A stretch of DNA of 64,000 bases from Halobacteriovoraceae bacterium. Lineage in GTDB: Bacteria; Bdellovibrionota; Bacteriovoracia; Bacteriovoracales; Bacteriovoracaceae. The stretch spans positions 419,260 through 483,259 of the forward strand of contig JACKAK010000001.1 in the NCBI GenBank assembly GCA_020635115.1. The letters are read 5' to 3'. Positions 1-11,455 of the stretch are shown piece after piece (the stretch's first letter is position 1; every line of letters begins with the position of its first letter). Both the position numbers and the translations under genes were made by a program. Under the pieces are notes generated by a model. It saw only the letters and a program-made list of their open reading frames with translations. It ran no database searches and was not told where the DNA came from.

Positions 1-2
1 CT

Positions 3-557
3 CAAATAGATATCCTACAAGAAAAATACTTAACTTTTGTTCAAAGTTTGGATTTGATTGATACAAATCCATTAGTGATTTATATAAATGCAGCACTACA
101 ACTTGATCCATATCAAAGTCTGAAAGAACACGACGATGACTTACTTGCTCATTATGCATCATGTAGTATAAAAGAGGTGAAAAAGACATTAAATCAAATG
201 TATAAATTAGATCTCATTTATTATAAGAATAAAAAATTTTATCCATGTTTATTTGATTTTAGTTTTCCTTTTCTTAGAGACCAGAGGCTTAGAAACTTTG
301 CTAAATATACAATGCAACTTACAGCTGACAAATTTCCAACAGAGCATGAAAGCGTAGATTGGTCTAGTGCTGTAAATTATACTTTATCTTCAACTAGAGT
401 ATGCGCTATGTCCGTTGGGGCCTCTGAGGAAATTGGTAGACTAATTTCACAATTACATGATCAAATTAGAAAAGTAATTGAGAATGATAAAGGTAAAAAA
501 GAAAATGTTCAAGTAGTGTTAACTCAACTTTATCCAGTAAACATTTACAAAAAATGA
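3..557 (+). CDS. TIGR02147/DUF4423-like protein, 5'-truncated by the window edge
   Basis: The reading frame is open to the first base, so the N-terminus lies outside the window; the TTG at 48 is unlikely to be the true start. The visible 180 or so residues start with a helix-rich region resembling a winged-helix fold (a stretch around ASCSIKEVKKTLNQMYKLDL, then a basic YYKNKKFYP wing), followed by a second helical half ending in QVVLTQLYPVNI. This arrangement and ending resemble the TIGR02147 (DUF4423) family, which is expanded in Bdellovibrio and Fibrobacter and is thought to be regulatory. The family call is by pattern memory. The gene converges on the small membrane protein at 586-969. Confidence 0.6.
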   Translation, partial: QIDILQEKYLTFVQSLDLIDTNPLVIYINAALQLDPYQSLKEHDDDLLAHYASCSIKEVKKTLNQMYKLDLIYYKNKKFYPCLFDFSFPFLRDQRLRNFAKYTMQLTADKFPTEHESVDWSSAVNYTLSSTRVCAMSVGASEEIGRLISQLHDQIRKVIENDKGKKENVQVVLTQLYPVNIYKK

Positions 558-585
558 GAATTATTATCGCATGAATACACATATG

Positions 586-969
586 TTATTTTGCATTTAA
601 GAAGAAAATAACGTTGCGATTTATTTTCATTTGAGGATTTGATTTTACATATTGAGAAATTAGGAAAAATGCAAATACGAGAGCACTTAGAGAGGTAATG
701 ACATTTTTCAAGATTTTAGATTTTTCTAAGACACTTACTTTCAGTCGAAATATTGAAATAAGCTCAGAAAAGTAGACAAGCACGTAAATGGTGTATAAAC
801 AGGTTAAGACAATAGATAAATAAAAATAGCTTGTGTTCATTTCTATTTTATACAAAAAAAAGATGACTCCTATTAAAATTGAGTAAATCAAAGAAATTGC
901 AATAGAAAAATCTAATATTCTATTTACTCTTACTTTTAATAATTTTAAGAGCTCTTCTATATTGCTCAT
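586..969 (-). CDS. small multi-pass membrane protein, unknown function
   Basis: This 127-residue protein has a short basic N-terminal cytoplasmic stretch and three hydrophobic segments (about residues 20-41, 48-70 and 88-106), so it is probably an inner-membrane protein. I recognise no family motif. The ATG at 969 begins MSNIEELLKLL. Its 3' end faces the preceding gene 28 bp away, and its upstream side faces the rRNA operon terminator. Codon usage is AT-rich like its neighbours. It could be a conserved hypothetical of the lineage; nothing around it indicates a job. Confidence 0.6.
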   Translation of the reverse strand: MSNIEELLKLLKVRVNRILDFSIAISLIYSILIGVIFFLYKIEMNTSYFYLSIVLTCLYTIYVLVYFSELISIFRLKVSVLEKSKILKNVITSLSALVFAFFLISQYVKSNPQMKINRNVIFFLNAK

Positions 970-1053
970 AGTTTGAAATACTTAGATAGTTATTGTGTTT
1001 ATAGATTTCAATTTAAACAATACTGTGGAAATAACATATATGGAAGAAATGAA

Positions 1054-1085
1054 CAAAAAAAAAGACCACCCTAGAGGTGGTCTTT
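1054..1085 (-). terminator. rho-independent terminator of the rRNA operon
   Basis: Positions 1061-1070 and 1076-1085 form a perfect 10-bp stem (AAAGACCACC against GGTGGTCTTT) with the 5-base loop CTAGA. Read on the minus strand it is followed by a run of seven T (1060-1054). It lies about 14 bp past the 3' end of 5S rRNA. Confidence 0.92.
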
Positions 1086-1098
1086 AATATAAAAAAAA

Positions 1099-1214
1099 GG
1101 TGCCTCTTGCTATTCTCACACCAAGTCTCCCTGGCACTACCTTCGCCGCTACAGTGCTTAACTTCCGAGTTCGGGATGAGATCGGGTGTTTCCACTGCGC
1201 TATCGAGACACCAA
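1099..1214 (-). rRNA. rrf: 5S ribosomal RNA
   Basis: The reverse complement contains the conserved 5S core CCCGATCTCATCCCGAACTC followed by GAAGTTAAGC, and the complementary ends (TTTGGTGTCTC at the 5' side, AGGCACC near the 3' side) form helix I. Length is about 116 nt; the ends are estimated from helix I. It is the last gene of the rRNA operon before the terminator. Confidence 0.93.
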
Positions 1215-1282
1215 ACTGAATTTCAATTTAGTGGAGAGGTCTTCTTTTTAACAAACGTTCTACTCAACCTCTGCTTACGTTC

Positions 1283-1333
1283 AAACAATCACAAAACAGA
1301 ACCAGAAAATAAAACAAGAACCCGAATAAGTTT
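1283..1333. repeat. 3' arm of the 23S rRNA precursor processing stem
   Basis: This stretch of the 23S-5S spacer is nearly complementary over about 50 nt to 4318-4366 on the other side of 23S (shared core AAACAATCACA, AACCCGAATAAG). In the precursor transcript the two flanks would form the long helix that RNase III normally cuts to release pre-23S rRNA. Confidence 0.75.
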
Positions 1334-1350
1334 ATATATCCATGCAAGAT

Positions 1351-4278
<2,928 letters not shown>

Positions 4279-4317
4279 TACACAGATATATAGATTTAAA
4301 TCTAAAGAATTTAATTT

Positions 4318-4366
4318 ACTTATTCGGGTTCTCGTCTACTTTCTGATCCTGTTATGTGATTGTTTA
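4318..4366. repeat. 5' arm of the 23S rRNA precursor processing stem
   Basis: This is the partner of 1283-1333 (see there), in the 16S-23S spacer. The plus strand reads CTTATTCGGGTTCTCG and then GTGATTGTTT, the near-exact complement of the 23S-5S spacer arm. Confidence 0.75.
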
Positions 4367-4402
4367 AGATCTTGTTCTAGGATTTCTCCTAAAAACAATA
4401 TT

Positions 4403-4430
4403 AAAGATAAAGAAAGAAACCGACGTTATT
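4403..4430. repeat. 3' arm of the 16S rRNA precursor processing stem
   Basis: AGAAACCGACGTTATT and its A-rich flank pair with 6190-6219 (AATAACGTCGG-like, GGTTTCTTCTCATC) on the other side of 16S. This is the pre-16S RNase III stem expected from known rRNA operons. Confidence 0.7.
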
Positions 4431-4496
4431 GACCAGAATTGAGCTCAACTTCAACATTTAAATTCAACTTCAACTGATTTTGCTCTAACTCCATTA

Positions 4497-6040
<1,544 letters not shown>

Positions 6041-6189
6041 AAAAACATATTCTAAAATTTAATTAGGTAAATTTTTGACGGTCTAGATGTGTCCTGGTGG
6101 TTTCCAGGCGTCGGCATACTACTGTATCGCATTCACTTTAACATAAACAACTTTCACTCTAACAAGTAGTCATCTAGTTACGCCGATCT

Positions 6190-6219
6190 TTATTTAACGT
6201 CGGTTTCTTCTCATCTTTT
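6190..6219. repeat. 5' arm of the 16S rRNA precursor processing stem
   Basis: This lies in the leader between tRNA-Ala and 16S and is complementary to 4403-4430 around the shared core AACGTCGGTTTCTT. With its partner it would form the pre-16S helix. The rest of the leader (6041-6298) shows no gene. Confidence 0.7.
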
Positions 6220-6298
6220 TTGCCACAAGGGCAAATTTATTTATCATATTCGAATGTAAAAGAACTGCTCAAACGAATCCATAAGGATGAACTCATTT

Positions 6299-6374
6299 TG
6301 GTGGAGATGACAGGAGTCGAACCTGCGACCCCTTGCGTGCAAAGCAAGTGCTCTCCCAACTGAGCTACACCCCC
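6299..6374 (-). tRNA. tRNA-Ala, anticodon TGC
   Basis: The minus strand gives a 76-nt cloverleaf: acceptor GGGGGTG/CATCTCC (with G-U pairs), D arm GCTC...GAGC, anticodon stem CTTGC/GCAAG with loop TTTGCAC (anticodon TGC), T arm GCAGG TTCGACT CCTGT, discriminator A and encoded CCA. It sits between the rRNA promoter and 16S, not in the 16S-23S spacer where tRNA-Ile/Ala pairs are usual. It is therefore probably cut from the same primary transcript. Confidence 0.97.
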
Positions 6375-6411
6375 AAGCAAGTTAAGTGCGTATCGTTTGA
6401 ACGTGAGGTGA

Positions 6412-6440
6412 AATTTAATAGAACTGATTTTAACTGTCAA
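6412..6440 (-). promoter_or_regulatory. sigma-70-type promoter of the tRNA-Ala/rRNA operon
   Basis: On the minus strand a perfect TTGACA (6440-6435) is followed after 17 nt by TAAATT (6417-6412). Upstream, 6445-6485 is a very A/T-rich tract like an UP element. Transcription would start near 6405, about 30 nt before the tRNA. The -10 match is imperfect (4 of 6). Confidence 0.65.
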
Positions 6441-6530
6441 CACTATTTTTTAAAAATATCATTTTTTTTTAAAAAAATTTTTTTGTAGTAATATATGTTT
6501 TGTTTAAAGTAGAATTTTGACGGAGTGCAA

Positions 6531-7088
6531 ATGAAATATTTAATCCTTTTTTCAATCTTATTTTTCTATTCATGTTCTCGTGAAGAAAAGAGATCAGATC
6601 TCATAGATAAAGTTCAATTTGATGCCAAAGCATTAGAAATTGACAGTAATAATTTAAGTAAAGCAAAAGCTATTTTAAAAACAGTTCATGGTAATATTAT
6701 TATCCAATTTTATCCTCGTTCGGCCCCAATAACTGTAACGAGAATTATCACTTTAATCAGAGATGGTTATTATAACGGTCTTACTTTTCATAGAGTTTTT
6801 AAAAACTTCATCGTTCAAACTGGCGATCCTACCGCTACAGGAAAAGGAGGAAGTGGACTCAAGCTAAAGGCCGAATTCAATAATATTCCACATATAGAAG
6901 GAACTGTTGCCATGGCCAGATTGCCTAGTGACGAAAATTCTGCAGATTCACAGTTTTATATCTCTTTAGCTACTTCTGAACACCTAGATCATAAATACAC
7001 TGTTTTCGGACAAGTAACGAGTGGCATTGAGATTGTTAAAAAAATTCAGCAAGGAGATAAAATCATTTCTCTCACTCTTATTGAATAA
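6531..7088 (+). CDS. cyclophilin-type peptidyl-prolyl isomerase, lipoprotein
   Basis: This is a single-domain bacterial cyclophilin of about 185 residues that would catalyse cis-trans isomerisation of prolyl bonds. A hydrophobic N-terminus ending in FFYSC is a signal peptide with a lipobox, so the enzyme should be lipid-anchored and face the periplasm. Diagnostic motifs in order are TFHRVFKNFIVQTGDP, GKGGSG, GTVAMAR, NSADSQFYI and DHKYTVFGQV, which include the catalytic Arg of FHRV and the Q/F residues of the proline pocket. I chose the ATG at 6531 over the GTG at 6525 because GGAG (6522-6525) is spaced correctly for it. The stop abuts the stop of the convergent gene at 7089. Confidence 0.93.
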   Translation: MKYLILFSILFFYSCSREEKRSDLIDKVQFDAKALEIDSNNLSKAKAILKTVHGNIIIQFYPRSAPITVTRIITLIRDGYYNGLTFHRVFKNFIVQTGDPTATGKGGSGLKLKAEFNNIPHIEGTVAMARLPSDENSADSQFYISLATSEHLDHKYTVFGQVTSGIEIVKKIQQGDKIISLTLIE

Positions 7089-7505
7089 TTATCTGTTTTC
7101 ACACGTGATATTTTCAGAAATTACATCTATTGCTCCAAATTGTTTTCGATATGCTCTGACTAATAGTTTTCCGTTGAAAGTTTTTGCATTTTTTTGAAAA
7201 TTTTCTATCCGAAAATTTATATGTTCTAAATCTTTTCTTACTGAATATTGTGTAATATCTCCCAATAGATATAAACTACTTGCGCTTCCTGGCCGTAATT
7301 TTTTCAATTTTGTTATGAATTTAGAACCAGGACTTAGAACAAAAAAAGAGTTTTCTATATTACGTAAATTTTGAATTTCAAATACCCTATTAGAAATCGG
7401 TTTAAGTTCTATTTCCACGCTGTTATCAATATTATTGCAAAAATAAGTTTGAGAATTGGCCAATAAAGAATTTATGATCGAATAAAAGATAAATATGCCT
7501 TTCAT
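7089..7505 (-). CDS. small exported protein, unknown function
   Basis: The protein has about 138 residues with an N-terminal signal peptide (MKGIFIFYSIINSLLANSQ), so it is probably periplasmic or secreted. Two cysteines, one just after the signal peptide and one in ITCEN near the C-terminus, could form a disulfide. The middle is rich in beta-type alternation and I recognise no family. The ATG at 7505 is preceded by GGAG at 6-nt spacing and is preferred to the in-frame TTG four codons earlier. It is convergent with the cyclophilin gene with no spacer, and upstream is the gene-free IS-remnant region. Confidence 0.7.
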   Translation of the reverse strand: MKGIFIFYSIINSLLANSQTYFCNNIDNSVEIELKPISNRVFEIQNLRNIENSFFVLSPGSKFITKLKKLRPGSASSLYLLGDITQYSVRKDLEHINFRIENFQKNAKTFNGKLLVRAYRKQFGAIDVISENITCENR

Positions 7506-7860
7506 AGCTTTCTCCAAAATAATTCAGAAATAAATTATCTCAAATTTTTTTGGCTTTTAGAAGTAATGTCAGAATTTGAAAGCAACAAATTCTAAGAGTG
7601 AGTTTTTTCGAAGATGTTTCTCTCTTTCTCAAAGAAAGAAACCTAGGTTAAGTTTTTATACAATTACAAATATTATATTTTCTATAGTGATGAGTTTAAT
7701 TTAATTAGTTAAGGAGATTTTCTGTAAAGTCCCCATGAATGCTGATTAAATCATACTTTTTTTATAATTTGAGTTCACTAAAAGTGCTCCTAATCAAGAG
7801 AATTTTTCGCTCAGTAATTTTCGGTGTTACATTATTTGTCATAAGTGCTTCCGTAAAAAA

Positions 7861-8215
7861 ACAGCTTTAGAAACCCATAAGCTCTTGTCTCTTACACCAC
7901 AACACAGACAAATTATACTCGGTTCCTCCCAGATAAACCTCTAAAACCCGTATTCATTCTTCCATGCCTGACCAGTCTTCCCTCATTCCTAAAACTATTT
8001 AAATCTAATCACATAGTTTTCTTCGTACTTGAGCCGTTCATTACAACTTGAACGATTTCATTTCTTGTAAGTTTAAGACTGATACATCCTATGCTACTTC
8101 CCATTGGAATAATTTTTCAACTCTTTGGCAGTAAACTTCTAAACACATCTATCTTCACTCTTCAATTACGACAAATTGCCTAAGCAAGGAAGCTTTCTTT
8201 TTTCATATGCACTCC
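7861..8215 (-). pseudogene. decayed fragment resembling an IS1595-type transposase
   Basis: No open frame survives, but one minus-strand frame reads MREDWSGMEE, then after a stop VLEVYLGGTEYN and CKRQELMGF. This resembles the IS1595/ISXO2 signature around the second catalytic Asp (valine-glutamate-valine-DE-x-Y-x-GG, then a KRKEL-like segment), but the DE itself is lost here (LEVY). Several in-frame stops and frame changes precede it towards 8215. The identification rests on short matches seen by eye, so it is tentative. It lies next to a tnpB remnant, which makes a transposon graveyard plausible. Confidence 0.3.
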
Positions 8216-8248
8216 GTCTCTCCCTACTTTCTCATTTCTTAGATGAGT

Positions 8249-8400
8249 TTTTGACATACTCCCCATTGTGAAATCACGGGAATTCTTGGGATTCAAGTTA
8301 CACGAACCTGATTGAACTCAAGAGATACCACGTCTAAACCCAAGGAAGATGCCCCCGTCTTTTAAACAGAGTTCATCTCTTGTTTTGGTATTTCCAAATT
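8249..8400 (-). mobile_element. right-end / guide-RNA-like remnant of an IS200/IS605-type tnpB element
   Basis: Read on the minus strand the segment ends CCAAGAATTCCCGTGATTTC followed by ACAATGGGGAGTATGTCAA. This is the characteristic right end of many tnpB elements (GAATCCC, hairpin, GGGAGTATGTCAA), which forms the 3' part of the omega/reRNA. The hairpin is damaged: TTGTGATTTCACAA would be the full stem top and a few bases of the 5' arm are missing. It lies on the correct side and strand for the tnpB remnant at 8602-8888. Confidence 0.55.
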
Positions 8401-8601
8401 TTGAACAAAGCTTCGAACAAGGAAAAAATCAAACAATTTTATGAAAAGTTTATCTGTGTTCTGTCGATTAAAATTTCAAAATCTGAAAAAATATAGCAAA
8501 AGAATAGTCTGAAATTTTTCTTCCCCAAAGGTGTAACATGCCTTCGAGGCTTAGGTTTTGAAAAAAGATATGGGCGAAATTTTTTTACACAAGCTTTAGG
8601 G

Positions 8602-8888
8602 TCATTTGAAAATGAGCATCTCGTATTTTTGTTTGTTATTTTCAGGTATAAAATCTTCTTCAATCGCACAACTAATTGAATTGTACCAATCTCCAACTGA
8701 GTCTCTCAAAATTGTTATTGTTTTCCGTGTTCCAATAATTTTTCTAGAATTATTGTACCGATACCATGTATTTCCTATTTTAACTCGACAATTTCCTTCG
8801 TCTAGCTTCAATCCTGCCTGGTTTAAAGTAAATGACTTTTCTTTTCGAAAGGAGAATTTTTTTAAAGGCCAGACCTGGTATACTCATG
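8602..8888 (-). pseudogene. tnpB: tnpB (IS605 OrfB family) remnant
   Basis: The minus-strand frame gives about 90 residues matching the beta-barrel (WED) part of TnpB: KSFTLNQAGLKLDEG, then CRVKIGNTWYRYNNSRKIIG, then KTITILRDSVGDWYNSISC. An in-frame stop lies just upstream, and after residue IFK the frame stops and the expected DLGL RuvC-I, zinc-finger and RuvC-III parts are absent. It is therefore a truncated pseudogene with central and C-terminal deletions. TnpB is the RNA-guided nuclease of IS200/IS605 elements, so this copy should be inactive. A right-end-like remnant lies downstream at 8249-8400. No tnpA is visible. Confidence 0.7.
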
Positions 8889-8994
8889 TTTAAGGTCAGC
8901 GGATTTATGGCCAGTCATGGTAAATTTACAGTTACTTGCTTTATCTAAAGACTTACAAAAAGTTTCAGATTTTTTGAAGATAAAAAAATACGGT

Positions 8995-9279
8995 TTATCT
9001 TGAAATCGTTTCAAGCATTAATGCGATAGCATAAATGGCCGCAACACATGGAACGGCCGCTAAAAATGCCATATATTTTGTTTCTTCTTTAAGGTGCATA
9101 TAAAAAAAAGCAACAAGAAAGGCCTTACTTATGGCCAGTAAAGTTAAAGATGATGCTCTGAAAATATAGGCAATAGGGAAATCAGGAATGAGAACTTCTA
9201 TGACCGTCAGAACGGCCAGGGCCACAAAAATGATCATATATTCTTTTGTATGTTTTTTGTGTACGACCTCACCAGACAT
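8995..9279 (-). CDS. cytochrome c oxidase subunit IV family protein
   Basis: This small membrane protein (94 residues) has three hydrophobic segments after a polar N-terminus (SGEVVHKKHTKEYM), with the AFFYMHLKEE motif typical of prokaryotic COX4/CtaF-like subunits. It is the last gene of the oxidase operon, 11 bp after the Sco gene. Such subunits stabilise the oxidase core and do not bind redox cofactors. The assignment rests on motif and operon position. Confidence 0.85.
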   Translation of the reverse strand: MSGEVVHKKHTKEYMIIFVALAVLTVIEVLIPDFPIAYIFRASSLTLLAISKAFLVAFFYMHLKEETKYMAFLAAVPCVAAIYAIALMLETISR

Positions 9280-9290
9280 ATCTCTCTCCC

Positions 9291-9968
9291 TTATATTTGT
9301 CTGTTAAAACTATTGTTTACCAATAATCCTACATCAAGCATGAGCTGATTTATACTATTTTTATCTAAAGAGTAAAGACCTCTTACTCTTCCTTTTTGAT
9401 CTACCAAAACGAGCTTTTCACTATGAGCGATATCATACAATTGAAAATCATTTTTGCCCTTTGATTCTCCCAATACAACTTTAAACCCACCCTCAATTGT
9501 TTTTCGTAAAGTTTCTTCATTTCCCGTAAGAAATTTCCATACCCATGGGTTACTATTTAGTTTTCTAGAATGTTTAAAAAGCTTTTCAGGTGTATCCGTA
9601 AGGGGGTCTACTGTGAAAGATACAATTGCAGTGGATTGCCCTACACCTTTCAATCGTTTTTGAATTTTTTGCAATTCTTTCATGAGATGAGGACAAGTCG
9701 ATGTGCAAGAAGTAAAAAAGAAATTTGCGATATAAACTTTGCCTAAAAGGTCTTTGCTTCCAAAAGGTTTGCCAAATTCATCACTTAGATTAAAATCCGT
9801 AACCCCGTAGTATACAGGCAATGGATCAGGAAGTTTTCTATTGATCGATTTGATTAAAGGGTAACCAAAAAAGAAAGTACAAATTAAAACCCAAAATGTT
9901 TTAGATACAACAACTTTTTCAAGTAAAGAATCATCTCTTAAATGTCCTTGTGTAATCTCTATGCTCAT
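9291..9968 (-). CDS. SCO1/SenC family copper chaperone
   Basis: The protein has 225 residues with one membrane anchor (about residues 24-40) and a periplasmic thioredoxin-like domain. The copper ligands are visible: the pair C88 and C92 in FTSCTSTCPHL and the His in DIAHSEK near residue 185. Sco proteins deliver copper to, or reduce, the CuA site of oxidase subunit II, which is encoded in the same operon. The gene lies 4 bp after the diheme cytochrome gene. No residue essential to the family is missing. Confidence 0.93.
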   Translation of the reverse strand: MSIEITQGHLRDDSLLEKVVVSKTFWVLICTFFFGYPLIKSINRKLPDPLPVYYGVTDFNLSDEFGKPFGSKDLLGKVYIANFFFTSCTSTCPHLMKELQKIQKRLKGVGQSTAIVSFTVDPLTDTPEKLFKHSRKLNSNPWVWKFLTGNEETLRKTIEGGFKVVLGESKGKNDFQLYDIAHSEKLVLVDQKGRVRGLYSLDKNSINQLMLDVGLLVNNSFNRQI

Positions 9969-9971
9969 AAA

Positions 9972-10859
9972 TTATTTTAAACTATCAATTAGTTTTTTTC
10001 TTTGTGGAGTATTTTTTATATCAATTAGAGATTTTACGTAATGTGCAACGGCCCATATGTCATCTGTAGAAAGAGTATCTATCCAAGCAGGCATAGATGT
10101 TCCACCAACACCAGAAGCAATTCTTACATATAGGTCTTCTACTGTTTTTGCTGACCTTACAAAATGCCAAGTAAAATCTACCGGAATGGCCTGGTAACCA
10201 TGCTCAGAGTCTTGAAGTTTAATTTTGTAAAATTCTTTATCCATCTCAAAATTTGAACCATCGGTCTTCATGCTCCAAGTATCCATTTCTTGTTTTGTAG
10301 CATAGCCTCTATGACATGCCTGACATTGGGCCTGCATATGGTAGACAAATTTACCTCTTTCGATAGCACTTTTCTTATGGGCCATACCATATGGATCTTT
10401 GGTAACCTCTATTTCTTTGCCTAATTTTTTATCTTTTCCTTCCCAAGCTTTAGGAGCGAAAGTCTTAATATATTGAACAACTTGAAACAGTTGTTTTTCC
10501 TTAAGATCCCATGGCAACATTCCAGTTCCATTCAATCCATTTAATATAATATTTTTTAAATGCGAATCATGAGGAAGTTCACCTGAAGGGACTTTCCCAA
10601 ATTTGAATAATCCGAGTGTAAAATTTCGAGGAGGAGGTACTAGTCCTTTAGAAGCAACACCTTGACCGTCACCTTTCACTCCATGACAGGCCATACAATA
10701 TTCTTGATAAATTCTTCTCCCCTTATTTAAATCATCTGCAGAAGCGACAACTCCCCCTGCAAATATTTTGCTTTCATAAAACTGCGCTCTTTCATCTTGG
10801 CAAGAGACAAGAGAAAGCAATGTAGATAATAAAAGTAAAGTAGAGACAATTCCTTTCAT
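9972..10859 (-). CDS. diheme cytochrome c lipoprotein of the oxidase operon
   Basis: The protein has 295 residues with a lipoprotein signal (LLSLVSC, lipobox Cys20) and two c-type heme sites, C55MACH59 and C179QACH183, each heading a cytochrome c domain; TSMPAW near the C-terminus supplies a likely axial Met. It would sit on the periplasmic membrane face and pass electrons to the CuA centre, taking the place of the heme c domain fused to subunit II in standard caa3 oxidases. I chose ATG 10859 because AAGGA precedes it by six bases. The upstream start at 10883 would overlap the subunit III gene. Confidence 0.9.
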   Translation of the reverse strand: MKGIVSTLLLLSTLLSLVSCQDERAQFYESKIFAGGVVASADDLNKGRRIYQEYCMACHGVKGDGQGVASKGLVPPPRNFTLGLFKFGKVPSGELPHDSHLKNIILNGLNGTGMLPWDLKEKQLFQVVQYIKTFAPKAWEGKDKKLGKEIEVTKDPYGMAHKKSAIERGKFVYHMQAQCQACHRGYATKQEMDTWSMKTDGSNFEMDKEFYKIKLQDSEHGYQAIPVDFTWHFVRSAKTVEDLYVRIASGVGGTSMPAWIDTLSTDDIWAVAHYVKSLIDIKNTPQRKKLIDSLK

Positions 10860-10872
10860 AAAAATCCTTAAA

Positions 10873-11442
10873 CTATATAACAAATATCAACGCATAAATT
10901 ATTAACCAAACGACAGCGAGAAAATGCCAAAATTTTCCAATATTGATAACCAGCCCTTCTTGCTGTAAGAAGTTCACTTTGTTAACTCTAAAAACAAGAC
11001 TGAGAAGTCCAATTAGACCTAGAAGTATGTGGGCCGCATGTGTCCAAGTATATCCATAAATAATGGATGCAAAGATTCCTGATCCGGCATATATACCATT
11101 GACTTTCAAAGTACTCCATAGTTGAAATTGTGAAAATACAAATAATAGACCCATCAGGAGAGCTGTATACAAGTAGGGTAATATCTTCTTTTCTTGAAAT
11201 AAATAAAAGGAGATAGAGCTTATTAAAATTATTGATGTACTAATGTGTGCCTGAAAACTTGGAAGTTGATCCATTCCAAGTGGAGGCCATACGTTGGCCG
11301 TGAGACGGTAGACAGCATAACCCATAAATAGAGTTAAAAAGAGCATTGAAAATGAAATTAATAATACTGCCATTCCGATTGAAGAGGCCACTCTTTCAGA
11401 AGTTTGTACCTTTGTGATTAAAGTGTTTTGTGCAGTATTCAT
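10873..11442 (-). CDS. ctaE: cytochrome c oxidase subunit III
   Basis: The protein has 189 residues with five hydrophobic segments and the typical C-terminal motif KFWHFLAVVWLIIY. The length fits the short five-helix bacterial subunit III that packs against subunit I and supports proton uptake and oxygen access. It starts 13 bp after subunit I. A second, distinct subunit III gene lies at 19139-19756 with the bc cluster. This copy is less conserved in its central region, but the FWHF signature is intact. Confidence 0.9.
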   Translation of the reverse strand: MNTAQNTLITKVQTSERVASSIGMAVLLISFSMLFLTLFMGYAVYRLTANVWPPLGMDQLPSFQAHISTSIILISSISFYLFQEKKILPYLYTALLMGLLFVFSQFQLWSTLKVNGIYAGSGIFASIIYGYTWTHAAHILLGLIGLLSLVFRVNKVNFLQQEGLVINIGKFWHFLAVVWLIIYALIFVI

Positions 11443-11455
11443 TCGTTACTCATTT

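Larger units (their letters stand above)
7506..8994. other. gene-free 1.5-kb region with transposon remnants
   Basis: No intact coding sequence is convincing here. It holds the possible IS1595-like fragment, the IS605 right-end remnant and the tnpB fragment listed separately. An imperfect inverted repeat (GTTTCT...AGAAAC) lies at about 7616-7642. The interval 7643-7860 shows nothing I can interpret. The region separates the rRNA/cyclophilin block from the oxidase operon. Confidence 0.7.

Noticed and set aside
8606..8893. 95-codon plus-strand ORF
   Set aside because: It is the antisense shadow of the tnpB remnant, whose minus-strand frame shows clear family motifs.
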